Positions 11,544 to 23,018 are shown, counted from the first letter of the stretch. The stretch is DNA of 64,000 nt from Apoda limacodes (GCA_946406115.1 OX291562.1:7842001-7906000), one strand, 5' to 3'. Notes: generated from the sequence alone by a model not told the origin. Numbers and translations: made by a program.

Positions 11544-11687
11544 AAAATTGTGTTGTAGCTATATACCCATTTTTTGTCCTAAGAAAGGTACATGAAGGTT
11601 TTTAAAGAGCTTCTTAAGTTGAGCTTAAATATTTTAATATTTTACTATTATAATAAATTAACAAAAAGTCTTTTGTTATATTTTTTA

Positions 11688-12105
11688 AAGGTTCCGTACC
11701 CAAAGGGTAAAAAACGGGACCCTATAACTAAGACTCCGCTGTCCGTCCGTCCATCTGTCACCAGGCTGTATCTCATGAACCGTGATAGACAGTTGAAATT
11801 TATATATTATAACTATAACAACAAATACTAAAAAACAGAATAATATAAATATTTAAGGGGGCTCCCATACAACAAACGTGATTTTTTTGCTCGATATTTT
11901 TAACGGCAACAGGTAGACGCTTAAAATATTCCCAAAATATTTAATTATATATTCACTTTAAAAATAAATAAATAAATTAAAATAAAACAAATACTTAAGG
12001 GGGGCTACCATACAACAAACGTAATTTTTGCCGTTTTTATAGATAATGTTACGGAACCCTTCGTGTGCGTGTCCGACTCGCACTTGGCCGATTTTATTTA
12101 GTAAA
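11688..12105 (+). repeat. Dispersed lepidopteran repeat with GGTTCCGTACCCAAAGGGT end
   Basis: It begins GGTTCCGTACCCAAAGGGTA, contains GTCCGTCCGTCC and two copies of a GGGGCT(C/A)CCATACAACAAACGT module (11859-11880 and 12001-12022), and ends TGTCCGACTCGCACTTGGCC. I know this end pairing from noctuid and other moth genomes. Shorter or rearranged relatives lie at 51612-51800 and near 15660-15700. It is non-coding. Confidence 0.65.
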
Positions 12106-12892
12106 TTGGCACTTTTAAGGCTTGTTTCTTTTATTAAAATGATAATTTTACTTTCAATGCGGACTTTTTGAGCTCATCAAATTTGATTTGCTGCAGGTGT
12201 TGTATAATTTTTGTGCCTCGCTACGTGTAAAAATACATATTCCAGTCTGCGATGGTATTTGGTAAGTTTCATCTACTTAAAATTTAGGAACTATTTTTGG
12301 GAGGAGAATGTTATATTTTTCGAAGAATATAGATATCTTTACAGTTACATATTATCTCTCAATCCCTTTTCTAATCCTTTTTTTTTTTAATAATCAGCCA
12401 GATCTTTTCTTTTTAGAAACCTTACATTATTTCTAAAGCTTCTGTTAACACAAAAAAAGCTATTGGTAAGACCAAAACAAAACAAGATAATTTAGTCCGA
12501 TAAAAAGTTAAGTCATGTTAAGCTGTGCCAGTCTGGAATCTCTTTGTAATCTTGCAGCTTATCTTACTCCTTAGCCCTAGATTTATTTAAGGATAAAACT
12601 GCGGTTTTCATTAGTATACTTAATTGGCAGACAATTGATTAAAATACTATCGTCGTTTAAAAATGAAGCTATATCTATCTTACATAGATTTTTTTATGAT
12701 TGCAGAAAGTTGAAAAGAATGTAATGTTTTGAATTATTTAGATATTTAAAACTGGACATGCCAAGCTGGTTTTAATACCAATTTAAAAAAAAAGTATATC
12801 TTATCGAAATTAATTACATACAAAACAGTAGGTAAGTACTTCACTCCAAGTCGGATGCCTTAAATCGCAACAAGGGATAGATAGATACCTAG
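12106..12892. other. AT-rich spacer, nothing assigned
   Basis: No gene, RNA or repeat was recognised. Confidence 0.4.
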
Positions 12893-13025
12893 ATTCTTCT
12901 TTATTGCATACCAAAAATTATAATACTAAATATTACATTCTACTGTTATGCATACAATAAGGCGACCTTATCGCATTAAAGCGATCTCTGCCAGGCGACT
13001 TTTAGGTAGAGGAAACATTATTTTT
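12893..13025 (-). mobile_element. Non-LTR retrotransposon 3' end
   Basis: On the minus strand the segment runs CCTAAAAGTCGCCTGGCAGA to a TATGCAATAAAGAAGAATCT end. A CTGGCAGAGATCGCTTTAATG-like motif next to a terminal AATAAAG is typical of another lepidopteran jockey-like 3' UTR. No coding part remains. Confidence 0.5.
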
Positions 13026-13799
13026 TAAAAGCAAAATTAAGTAAGTAATGCAATATAAAATTTAGAATAAATAGATACTCATATATACATAGACATACAT
13101 ATAGACGTATATACTTACATAACCTAGATACTGTCTACACATATTACATTAATAGCAAACAATAGCTAGCATTGCCTTTTAATTAACCAAGATAATTAGG
13201 CAAGCATGTATGGTTTCAGAATCTGTTTATGTTTTGTATTTATTTTATGTATTATACTAGCTTTTATCTACGGCTTTGCCCGCGCACTATACAAAATTGT
13301 AACCTCAAAAGGTCCTGGTAAAAGGTTCAAAATTGTTTTTATCTGTTACTGTTCTTTGTGTTTTTGACATATTAAATTTAAATCACTGTTTTTAAGGTTA
13401 GAATGTTCTTTAGACAATAAGGCAAGAAGGAAAAAATAAGGTGTATCTATTATTATACCTGAATTTGTAACAAACATTTCCCATAAACTCGGATCTATCC
13501 TACAAGTCCCTCTAGATTCATATTTATTCATGAAAACATCATATATATATTGGAAAACTATCATAAAAACTATGTCGCAGACTAATTTGGAAGTTGTGTC
13601 CATGCGAGATAATTTTTAATTTAAATTCCTGAAGCAACTAAATTAGAAAAGTAGAACTAACTGTCAGTTACCGAGATATAACTTGCTTTGAAGTTAAATA
13701 GGTTAGTTGCTTTGTTAGGTAACTTACTTTTATCTGTAGTAAAACAGAGTTTTAGAAAGTACAGAAAATTATTAATAAATTCTAGTTTTTTTGTTCTTT
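13026..13799. other. AT-rich spacer
   Basis: A short TACTAGCTTTTATCTACGGC fragment (13255-13290) is the end of the dispersed family seen at 10450-10735. Small open frames here have no recognisable domain and AT-rich composition, and I do not call them genes. Confidence 0.4.
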
Positions 13800-13885
13800 T
13801 TAACTGCTTTGGCTGCCTGCTGAAACAAAGGGGCGCAGATTCGATCCCCACAAAGGTTAAACTTGTATGTGATGAATAGCCGTGT
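13800..13885 (+). repeat. tRNA-like SINE fragment
   Basis: TTTGGCTGCCTGCTG followed by GCAGATTCGATCCCCAC (B-box-like) and TTAAACTTGTATGTGATGAAT resembles the SINE at 9368-9480. Confidence 0.45.
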
Positions 13886-14359
13886 ATGTTTTCTTTTTCC
13901 TCCAGGATTTCTCTTTATTTTAATGATTGCATTTCCCCTTATGTTAATCGATTATATTGTAGGTAGTTCTTAGATAATCTTATGGCCCTTTTGAAAAAAT
14001 CATCGATTAAGAAGTACGGCCAGCAAGTGACAAGACGATTTAGATATAAGTTTTATCCGATTTATCACTTAAAGAAGAATACTTAATGATATGTTTTATG
14101 AATTCAGAACTGACATAATAAATAATACATAACTATACGTAAGTTTTTTTCGAGTGTTTCTTACTTTCAAGCCAGGAAACATAAGTTTTTTTATAGTCAC
14201 GGTATGTAGTGGTTTCTTATGAGATTCAAAAAGCAATGTAACTTTTAAATCGAGTAATTTTTAATCTTCTCAACTCGGAACCTTTTAAATAAAATAGGTA
14301 GTTTTTCATTATTTTTTAGGTTCAAAGGCATAACCTAGTTCGCGTAGATACTAAATAAC

Positions 14360-14690
14360 GGGATGTGTTCTGAGAAATTGTTCGAAATGATGCTCACGGC
14401 TACTTTCTACCATCGGCAGGGAATTCATCCTGACATCACACCTTAGAAACTAAGTGGTCACGTAAAGTGCGGTTTCAAAGGATTTTCCCCCCGCCAACGC
14501 TTAGGTTGTGCGATAAAACCCTGGCAAGGTTTTCCCTAAGGTCTACAACATTGGGTTCTTCAAGAAGGAAGGTTTTAGTTTTTTTAAAGGTCGGCCCCTT
14601 CCAAACGCGCCAGTAATGCTACGGTGACCGCTCACCATCAGGCGGGCCGTTAATTTGGTTGCCACCCAAGTGGTATTTAAAAAAAAAAGA
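14360..14690 (+). mobile_element. 5'-truncated copy C of the retrotransposon family
   Basis: It matches the family from GGGATGTGTTCTGAGAAATTG through the 3' hairpin (GACCGCTCACCATCAGGCGG) to an A-rich tail at 14680-14690. It has many substitutions and an internal rearrangement near 14415-14445, so it is older than the 38-42 kb copy. Confidence 0.85.
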
Positions 14691-15988
14691 AAACGCCATG
14701 TTTGGGCAAATCTTATGGCGGAACTAAGTGGCATATTTTATATATTCGCTTGTGTCTATTGCGTTATCTAAGTGATTTTCATTTATTGTATCTTATTCTC
14801 AAAAAATATGGAAGTTGCTAACTATTATTTCAATAATTGTGCAAATTTTTATTGCGTGTAATGCATTTGGTTGTAATGGAAGTCAGTTGAATCATTAGGA
14901 TTTTTTGTTATCTAGTGCATCAACTATTAATTTTAGCAAAATCCCAAAAAGTTAAGCGTCATTGAGGTATAATTTACTTAAAAAAGTATATATATAATAA
15001 AAACATCAAAATAAAAATTTAGTACATTTACTTCCTGTCCTATATCGCCGTCATACGGGTTCTCGCGAAAAAAATGTTAATATTTCGAATTTTCGAAGTA
15101 TAGTCATGTGGCTTATCAAATCTTTTGTATTAATGTGACAATCGAAGAGGATGTGGTACCTACTAGTTTTAGCGATAAACGATGAGAAACTCACCCTATA
15201 ACATTATAGGTCAAAACATAACCCATTCTGTGGAGTTGTGGGTATTCATTTGTATTCCAGGTCAGTTCACATTTAAAACATGTCATGTCATAGCTCCTGA
15301 TATTATACTTTTATCATATTTATATGATTATATTGATGCTGTAAATAATTGTTAACTTCACACTTAAAAAATGATTAATTTAATAATGTTAAGTTACCTT
15401 TTTTTTAAAACCGGTTTTAATCGCATACACTTTATAAGTAGGCAATCGGCTTTAATTATGTGGGATTTATCCAGCAAATAAATTAAAGAATATTTATTTT
15501 TTTGCTGATGTTATGGCCACAAATTCACTAACGAATAATAAAGTCCGGGAAGTTCATATATCATTTATGACTTTATTGTATGGTATTGGGAAAAACTAAA
15601 ATTATTGCGAGGATATGTTTGTGTTTTTGTTTGTTTGTTTGATGTTCTATTTATATAATTGCATAAAACCGTCCAAGTGCGTGTCGTACGTAGAATGAGA
15701 AATATTGCTATAATATCCAATAAACTTATAACTGTTTTTGTCCTTATATAAAATATACTCTATAACCTTTCGTTGGTAGTGTTTAGATAGCCCTTATCTC
15801 GTGATTATTTCAGATTGTTAGTCAATGTGGTTAAGAAGTTAAACGGGGGGACATGATTGGCATGAAAATGATACCCCACATGATGGGGTGCGCAAAAAAA
15901 TGTTATCCTTTGGTTTTTACCCAAAGACGGCAAAATTATAAGGGTTAATAGTAGACATCACAACAAGGACGGACGGACGGATATGATT
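14691..15988. other. AT-rich spacer with repeat remnants
   Basis: AAACCGTCCAAGTGCGTGTCGTAC at 15665-15688 and GGACGGACGGACGG at 15967-15980 resemble the two ends of the repeat at 11688-12105. A GACATGATTGGCATGAAAATG...ACCCCACATGATGGGGTG stretch (15851-15890) contains a short inverted CCCCA/TGGGG pair. No gene was recognised. Confidence 0.4.
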
Positions 15989-16158
15989 TTTGAAGTGAAA
16001 ACTTCTTTAGCGGCGTTGTGCACTTTTTTTGGTATGGGTAAAAAATGTTAAACTCGCGTCAGGTCACGTGTCCTGATCGTGAAAATTCGTAAGACGGATG
16101 GAGAGAAGACAGCTGGCGCGGCGTAGGAGAGGGAGTATCCCCCTCTCTTTCTACGGCG
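15989..16158 (+). repeat. Left copy of an inverted repeat pair
   Basis: The ~170-bp block begins TTTTGAAGTGAAAACTTCTT and runs through GCGGCGTTGTGCAC and CTCGCGTCAGGTCACGTG to a GGGAGTATCCCCCTCTC segment. Its reverse complement lies at 19700-19852, where about 16 bases are missing. A second, shorter inverted pair (16611-16645 with 19474-19520, GCCGGCACTCCCGGAG) lies inside. The two together suggest a large element with inverted ends or two opposed copies of one dispersed repeat. Confidence 0.7.
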
Positions 16159-16159
16159 C

Positions 16160-17172
16160 GGCGAAAATGTATGCCTGCGCCTGCTGTTTCGTTTAGGCGG
16201 CGCAGGGCGCTTGCGCGAATGGTCGTGTGTGTTTATGTTACAGCGTGCTACGCGCATCCATGGATGGTGACAGCTGTTGGCTCGACCGTCTGTGTAGTGG
16301 CCATACTGCTGTGTATTCGTAAAATTCGTGTATATAAAGTGTTTAAAATATGGAAATTGAACATAGTGCATCTTTGTCTTTGTAAAATACGGAACCCGTA
16401 ATGCCACGCCTATTATAATTTTTATTTTTAGTATTCGCGATTATGAGTAGTACAGGGAGGTTGGATATGGAATTTTAATTCTATGACAGATTGCGATGTC
16501 AAATATACTACGTCAAAAAAGTAAATAAACAAACATTATTATTTCTTGACAATGTCAAAGACATGTCTTGTGACATATTTGAGTGTTAAGCGCGAATCGT
16601 GTGTAAAGGTTTTCACTTCTGCCGGCACTCCCGGAGGCCACCCCTTTTTTTTTAGCTTCGGAATTCTACATCACTGCCATAGCAATACGTACATTTGTAA
16701 AAGAACCGATTAAAATGTTGACTATTATTTATTTTTTAAATAAATTTTGATAATTCTAGTAGTAAAAAGAAACAAAAAAATCCTTGTTAAAAAATAATCT
16801 AAACAAAATTATTATTTTTTGGTAAGAAACCAAATAGGGAGTTCACCCTTTTACAGGAAAACAAAAACAGTGCAATTGATATGAAAGTCCATTACCATAT
16901 GGTGTACCATTTAATGCCGCGACTATAATACTAGTAATGGTCTTGAAAACAATAACCATTTCAGGCAGACAATTGCTCTGCTGGTATAGAAACCAAGAAC
17001 TATGACTCAGCTTAGTTTCATGTAGTCTAGTTTACAATATTGGGTTTTGTTCTGGTGGTAACTTACTGTAATATTTTATTAGAATACGAATCAATAAATA
17101 ACAAAACACACATCGTTAAATTGATTATTCTTCTAAATTAATTCAAACAATGAATGTACTTATTGCTAAAAT
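16160..17172. other. Interior of the inverted pair, left part
   Basis: A GC-richer patch at 16160-16300 gives short overlapping frames on both strands, arginine-rich on one and hydrophobic on the other, typical of GC-skewed non-coding DNA. No known domain was recognised. Confidence 0.4.
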
Positions 17173-18167
17173 TAGGGTTGCCAACTTTTTTTACTAGAAA
17201 TAAAGTATATTCAGGTCTATGAAGAATATTAAACAGTATTTTAGAAAAATGAACTGTATTTTATTCATTTATTGTTTTAAATACATATTTTTTAGAGCTT
17301 CTCGCACAACTTACTGATTTACAATCTTTTTTAAAAACTTTATACGCCTCATCACAATTATAACTGAAATAAAAATGAATGAGGAGCTCATTTTTTATTA
17401 CATTAATAGATGCTCTATTTCTATCTTCCCGCCACTTAGCATGGCGGCGGGAATAGAAAGTAGATATGAGAAAATTTTAGTTATGTTTTTAAATTCTTCT
17501 GAAGTGTTTACCAATAAATGGCTCCACTTTTGTCCAGTACTCATTTCAAGAAAATCTTTGTGTTCTGATATTTTTTCATAAATTACTTTGAAATTTGTTA
17601 ATTCTGAATATAAATCGGCCATACCAATTTTGAGTCTATACAAATTTAGATTATGTGTAATTTTCTCAAAATGATCAAATGTGAAATGTGTTGACGTACA
17701 CACACTACGATAAAACACTCACACACTACAATAAACAATGAATATGTATAGGCTGTTTGACAGATTAACACGAAAACCCCACCTCCAGGCATGGGTCTAA
17801 AGTTTCATTTTTCGGTAGCAAAAGTGACAAAAATAACAAAAATATCGTAAACGAACGCATGACAGTTTGTCACAGATCATACTAAAATTTTGATATTTTT
17901 GATACCAATGCTAAACGAACGGATGACAGGTAATGAAAATAATGATTCGGCATCCCAAAACGAACGCGCCCTTGAATATTTGACATTGACAGATTCGTTC
18001 AGAAACTCAGTGTGATTTGTTTGTGGCTGCGCTGCACTGAGAAATGAACGCCCTCTGACTAAATAAATGTAAGTATTTTGTATACTTTATTTTTGTTCAA
18101 CAGTTAAAAGTATAATTTAGTGAAAAACAGTAAAATACTGTTCAAAACAGTATAGTTGGCAACCCTA
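17173..18167 (-). mobile_element. hAT-like DNA transposon, 995 bp, with 8-bp target duplication
   Basis: The ends are inverted: TAGGGTTGCCAACT at 17173 and its complement ending at 18167. The flanks are GCTAAAAT (17165-17172) and GCTACAAT (18168-18175), an 8-bp duplication with one mismatch. hAT elements duplicate 8 bp. Subterminal AACAGTATTTT/AAAATACTGTT motifs occur near both ends (17230-17245, 18128-18152). The interior encodes a fragment resembling the C-terminal part of hAT transposases (see 17398-17718). At 995 bp it is an internally deleted, non-autonomous copy. Confidence 0.75.
17398..17718 (-). pseudogene. hAT transposase remnant, C-terminal region
   Basis: The minus-strand open frame of 106 residues contains STGQKWSHLLVNTSEEFKN followed by ITKIFSYLLSIPAAM. 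This resembles the pattern before and within the hAT dimerisation region (a hydrophobic run, then LSIP, then usually a serine/alanine-glutamate-arginine segment). Here the segment after LSIPAAM (LSGGKIE) departs from the usual residues. The frame stops at 17398, while in the next ~100 bases other frames still show NYNCDEAYKVFKKD-like residues expected at the family's C-terminus, so a frameshift is likely. The DDE catalytic half is absent. The frame lies wholly within the TIR-bounded element. It is not a functional transposase; family assignment is by pattern recognition supported by the 8-bp duplication. Confidence 0.6.
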
Positions 18168-18439
18168 GCTACAATCCAATTGTTTGAGTACACAGTTTTG
18201 CGGTTAAGATAAGCTCCACTGTGACGCATTCTACAAGGAAATGTGATTGAATGTAGGTGATTAATTTGTAATGTCGGAATAGTTGGACGTGAATTTGACG
18301 CGATAACTTCTAGAGTAGAAACATATAAATTTAATTCAATATTTATGATTTATCTAACGATTTTCTTCTGTTTCGACAAAATTACGAACATTAGCTATTT
18401 AAAAATATCGAACTCAGTGTTTCAATTCAATTCAAATAT

Positions 18440-18965
18440 GATGGGTAATGTGTAAATCTAACATAATTTTGTCTATTTCTATGAATGATGTGGAGTGTAA
18501 TAGTAATGTGTAGATTCAAATAAAATTTAGTCTATTTGTAAATGTGATGTTGAATGATGTGGAGTGTAATAGTAATGTGTAGATTCAAATAAAATTTAGT
18601 CTATTTGTAAATGTGTATAATAGAAAATGTGATGATAATATGTAGAATCAAATAAAATCTTGTCTATTTGTAAATGTGAATAATGTGGAGTGTGATGGTA
18701 ATGTGTAGAATCAAATAAAATTTTGTCCATTTATAGATGTGTATAATCTGGATCGTGATGGTGATGTGTAGAATGAAATGAAATCTTGTCTATTTATAAA
18801 TGTGTATAATGTGGATTTGATGGTAATGTGTAGAATCAAATAAAATTTTGTCGATATATAAATGTGTATAATGTGGAGTGTGATGGTTATGTATAGATCA
18901 AAAAAAATCTTGCATATTTCTAAATGTGTATAATGTGGAGTGTAAAGCGTATAATCTAATAAAAT
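18440..18965. repeat. 63-bp minisatellite, about 8 units
   Basis: The motif TGTAGAATCAAATAAAAT recurs with starts near 18511, 18580, 18643, 18706, 18769, 18831 and 18894, giving spacings of 69, 63, 63, 63, 62 and 63 bases. Each unit also carries TTGTCTATTT(G/A)TAAATGTG and GTGGAGTGTGATGG. The minus-strand frame through it is a repeat artefact. Confidence 0.9.
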
Positions 18966-19699
18966 CTTAACATTCATTTGGGTTCAGTTCAAAATATTAA
19001 AAAAGCAAATCCATAAGGGAGACGTGAGTGTCTATGTGTATGTTTTTAATTTGTTATGATTATTCACTACGGTAACCTTGTATTGTCTTCTATTCTATAG
19101 TTGTTGTATTTTTTCTACTTCCATAATCAAACTAAACAAATGGACATAGAGTTAATATTATTTGTTAGAAAGTGGTGTCCTGTCCTCTGTGAGCGTCCGA
19201 TCAGAATAAAATCAATACCGAACTTTTCCGGGTAAGTACTTAGCAGTAATTGGAATCCGTTGAACCGATCCATCTCAAAGATGCGGGGCAATTTGAGATT
19301 GAATTTATGTTGTTGTTTATTAACATCTATTTAGATACTCAATCGATAACTTTTTTAAGAAAATCGACAATTGACACATTACAATACACAGACTGAGTTA
19401 TGTCTAGAGGCAGAAGCCCTAGTGAAAATTCTACGAGGTTTTATGTCTACTTAGAATATAAGTACCAAAATTAAAAAAAAACGGGTTGCACTCCGGGAGT
19501 GCCGGCAGAAATGAAAACTTGAATATAATTTTTGATATTTTGGAATGGTTAGGGAATAATTTTACACGAATTGCTTTAATTATCAGTATAAAAGTACTAT
19601 CATTTATGTGGTAAAATACAATATTCATTTATTGCCCTATCGTACACAAACATGACAATTAATATTACATTAAATATTTAACACTTCAGAACTTCGCCG
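18966..19699. other. AT-rich spacer
   Basis: Contains the inner inverted motif at 19474-19520 described with 15989-16158. Nothing else was recognised. Confidence 0.4.
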
Positions 19700-19852
19700 A
19701 ACGGTAGAAAGAGAGGGGGATACTCCCTCTCCTACTCTCCCTCCGTCTTACGAATTTTCGATCCGGTCACGTGATCCTGACGCGAGTTTAACATTTTTTA
19801 CTCATCACAAAAAAAGTGCACAACGCCGCTAAAGAAATTTTCACTTCAAAAA
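19700..19852 (-). repeat. Right copy of the inverted repeat pair
   Basis: This is the reverse complement of 15989-16158, ending GCCGCTAAAGAAATTTTCAC TTCAAAA. It lacks a short CAGCTGGCGCGGCG segment present on the left side. Confidence 0.7.
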
Positions 19853-21189
19853 CTTCTTTCATAATAAATGAAAATGAATCAGGTCTTACCACAAAACTTT
19901 TACTCTTTGTTTCCGATACCAAGGCTCGGCTAAATATTATAAATATGTTACACAATAACGAAAAAGTTAGTTTAAGGTAAAGTTTGCAAGAATTTTATTA
20001 ATTTGTTTACAGTCCTGAGTACATTTTCAAACCTTAATTAGGTAGATTTGCTAATATATATAATATATATATAATTTGGCTATTAAAACAGTTAGTAAAA
20101 AAAATATATTCTGACACTCTATTTTTGGGCTAAATAGTTAGATAAACTAAGAGTGATATTATTTTGATTCTTATTTTATAAAATAGATATTAAATAATGA
20201 CCAAGTGAATTTGTTAATTTCATAGTTCTGAATAATTTTATGATTTCTATACAGACAAAAAACCGAGAAAATAGACATTTTTAATGTGCGATCACGTGAT
20301 AGCGCCTATCGTACGTGCCATAGCCTAAAGGGAGTAAATTTCTCGACTAATCCGTTATTAACGAGTACCTAGTAGGTAGTAAGTTTATTAGTTATACAAA
20401 TTATTGTAAATTCGAAATATTTTATAACGCTCTTTCATCTTTAATTAAACGGTGAAACACGTCAACCATAATTTTTTAAAGGTCAACTCAGACGTTCGAT
20501 TAAGTACGCGTACTTACGGCTTGACGACCTGTTTTGACAGTGTATCAGCGTTGGTACGCGAACTTATTATCCACCGAGTAAGTTTGCTAGATATCCAACC
20601 GGTTTGAAATTTTCTCGTAGCCCGCTTGGTCCCTACACGTGTATTGTTTAGATACTTACACCCAGATAATTTCGGTTTAAAATAATATACGTGTTCATAC
20701 ATATATTATATTTTATTATTATTTCAATTTGATTGTTATTACATAGAATTAAATAAGTCCTACGCTAACGCGTAATGAGCGTGTATTTACGTGTGTCACT
20801 ACTGCGAGCCGAGTACCTGTGTCGTACTTTATGAGGTCTTTAAGTTCGTACGTCTGTCACCCACTTCAATGCTCGCCTACATTATTACTTATAACAGAAA
20901 CCTCTGTGCAAAATTTCAAGCCTCTACACCCAGTTTTTTGGGTTGTGCATCAATATATTAGTACCTTCTCACTCATATTTAATAAAATAACAACTGTGAA
21001 TTATATTACTCTTGATTGAAATCCATAGACACTTTACTTTAAAGATAATTAAATTTTAATACTGAAAATAAATTATATAGGTATTAACAGATAAAATCTA
21101 ACAACTAACAAAACACTACAGTCACATTATACAGAGTATATCTGGTTCCTAACTAAGCAAACAACTATTATAAAAGTGAATATATATTA
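19853..21189. other. AT-rich spacer, nothing assigned
   Basis: No convincing gene or repeat. Small open frames at 20514-20702 and 20819-21019 have no recognisable domain. Confidence 0.4.
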
Positions 21190-21320
21190 TACATAAAAAA
21201 CGACCAGTCTCAAGACAAAAAACAAATAATAAATGTTTGTCTTGTGCGAGAATCGAACCTACGCCTCTCGATTCAGCAATCGAGTCATTAACCACTGAGC
21301 CACGGAGCCATTGACACTCT
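21190..21320 (-). repeat. tRNA-derived SINE
   Basis: On the minus strand: GGCTCCGTGGCTCAGTGGTT (A-box region), a GACTCGATTGCTGAATCGAG stem, and GGTTCGATTC (B box, 21250-21259), then a CAAGACAAACATTTATTATT body. It looks like the plus-strand SINE at 9368-9480. The tRNA-like head is good, but the 3' half does not fold as a tRNA. Confidence 0.65.
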
Positions 21321-21574
21321 TGCTTGGAGACAATCGTTACGACCAAGTTAGGCGATAAGCCACATATGACCGGATGGGTTATAACGGAACGACCGTTTCA
21401 GGTGGTCCGTCTCCGGTAAAGGATCGGATGATGTAGGAAACGATGTAAGTTTCCAGACATCCGCTACTAGGTCTATAACAGAGTATGTTGTTTCAAATTT
21501 AGAGCAAAGAGAATATAATATTATCAAAGAATCTTCTTTAGTTTTGACACGGCTATGTCATAACGAGAGTAAAG

Positions 21575-21815
21575 AGGACGACCGCGTAAAGGAGAACTCT
21601 CCTCCTGTCGCTGACTCACCTTCGGGCTCGAGGCTTACCCTGGTCGAAGGGACAACCTCAAGAGCGACAACCCTAGCTAAGGCTCCCCCCGCGGGGAGCC
21701 CTTAAGCGTTGGGCGCTCCTTCAGACTCTCGCCCCAAAAGCCCGGAGGATCAGTACCACAACCACAGTAATGGCTGCATTAGCCAACTGCAGTAGTCAGA
21801 CAGAAAAAAAAAACC
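21575..21815 (+). mobile_element. Poly(A)-ended retroelement 3' fragment, copy 1
   Basis: The segment from ACCGCGTAAAGGAGAACTCT through CTGACTCACCTTCGGGCTCG and AGTCTCGCCCCAAAAG to AGCCAACTGCAGTAG and an A tail is closely repeated at 32411-32625. GC-rich composition and the A tail fit a non-LTR 3' UTR. No coding sequence is left, and the family is not identified. A GCTCCCCCCGCGGGGAGC palindrome (21682-21699) is seen only in this copy. Confidence 0.6.
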
Positions 21816-22235
21816 ATAATAAATTATTGATAATTTTATAATTATATCATAAATATTACAAATTGTCATGTCCAAAGAAGAAAAATCCGAGTCAACATTT
21901 TACCTTTAAATGCTTAATATAAATAAATACTTAAATGTAATTAAATAACACATCTCCAGTATTAAGTTAATACTTTATTGAAAAATGAGCTAACAAATTA
22001 TTGATAAATTACAACATATATAAATCGAATTAAATATAAAAAATAATAATAGGAAAATAATAAATAATAAATGACTGAACAATAATAATGCATATTCTTT
22101 GTTTTTTTTTCAGCTAATTCAAGACTTTTTTAATTAATTTTTTTTTATTTGTTTTCGATTAACGGCCCTGTTGATTAGCCACAATAAATCAGGGTCCTGT
22201 ATTATTTTATGTATAATTTATTTCTTTACTTTCCT

Positions 22236-22995
22236 TTAAGAATATTTCCCTCTAATCTTTCGTGCAAGCTCCAGATGTTCAGTCATGACTGCAACACGTT
22301 TAGCATGAATAGCGCCCCAGTTAGCGCCTTCAAACAAACCTACGAAGTAAGTCTCACAAGCTTCTTGTAGTACTGCTTCAGCGCTATCACAGAACAAGGA
22401 ATAGGCGCTATTCAAGATGAACATCTTGAATTCTTCTGTAATCATCCACGCAAATCGTAGGAATGGTAGTAGGCGAATAAACTCCGTGCTCTTCTGGTAA
22501 TGACAAAGTTCACTTAATGCTTTAGGTCCCGGTCGGTAGCGATGTAGTAACTTTACACCGCACCTTGTAGGTTGTGATTTTTTTTTCTTCGTATTTCTCT
22601 CTTGGTTTTGAGCTGTCCAAGCAAGGCTAAATTGCCGGTGGTAGATATACGCGCGGTTTGCTTTGTGTTCACTTAATGCTTTAGGTCCCGGTCGGTAGCG
22701 ATGTAGTAACTTTACACCGCACCTTGTAGGTTGTGATTTTTTTTTTATTCGTATTTCTCTCTTGGTTTTGAGCTGTCCAAGCAAGGCTAAGTTGCCGGTG
22801 GTAGATATACGCGCGGTTTGCTTTGTGTTCACTTAATGCTTTAGGTCCCGGTCGGTAGCGATGTAGTAACTTTACACCGCACCTTGTAGGTTGTGATTTT
22901 TTTTTTCTTCGTATTTCTCTCTTGGTTTTGAGCTGTCCAAGCAAGGCTAAGTTGCCGGTGGTAGATATACGCGCGGTTTGCTTTGTGCGTGCCAT
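22236..22995 (-). pseudogene. Histone H3-like gene copy with triplicated N-terminal tail, arm B
   Basis: Minus-strand reading starts at ATG 22995 with ARTKQTARIST, so the Lys9-type position is changed to Ile. A divergent tail (KTKREIRRKKKSQPTRCGVK) and HRYRPGPKALSE follow. The tail segment is then repeated twice more in 159-160-bp units, which throws the first frame off. A second frame from 22832 reads another tail copy and, after an A-run length change, enters the fold: [42 protein letters not shown] and ELARKIRGKYS, stop at 22236. Helix 2 is disturbed (KMFILNSAYSLFCDSAE replaces the DLRFQSSAV region). A histone H3 is normally 136 codons; this is longer and frame-broken. It may be a pseudogene or a rapidly decaying variant. 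It lacks an intron, and AATAAA-like sequence follows the stop. Confidence 0.85.
22509..22987 (-). repeat. Tandem triplication of H3 tail coding unit, 159-160 bp
   Basis: TTCACTTAATGCTTTAGGTC begins at 22509, 22668 and 22828, and the third unit ends at 22987. Units are nearly identical apart from T-run length and one base near 22745. Since 160 is not a multiple of three, each unit is read in a new frame. Arm A has a single unit, so the triplication happened after the inverted duplication. Confidence 0.95.
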
Positions 22996-23018
22996 TTTGA
23001 TTGAACGAAGAGACTGAA

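Noticed and set aside
13346..13603. Small hydrophobic frame as a gene
   Set aside because: It has AT-rich codon use and no domain, splice signal or conservation evidence.
16048..16407. Overlapping frames on both strands in a GC-rich patch
   Set aside because: They lie partly in an inverted dispersed repeat and lack recognisable domains; composition explains their length.
21240..21310. Functional tRNA gene
   Set aside because: A- and B-box-like sequences are present but the acceptor stem does not pair, and the body continues as a SINE shared with 9368-9480.
22236..22832. Intact histone H3 gene
   Set aside because: The frame begins at a non-ATG codon inside a duplicated tail, passes through an out-of-frame unit and has a disturbed helix 2 region.
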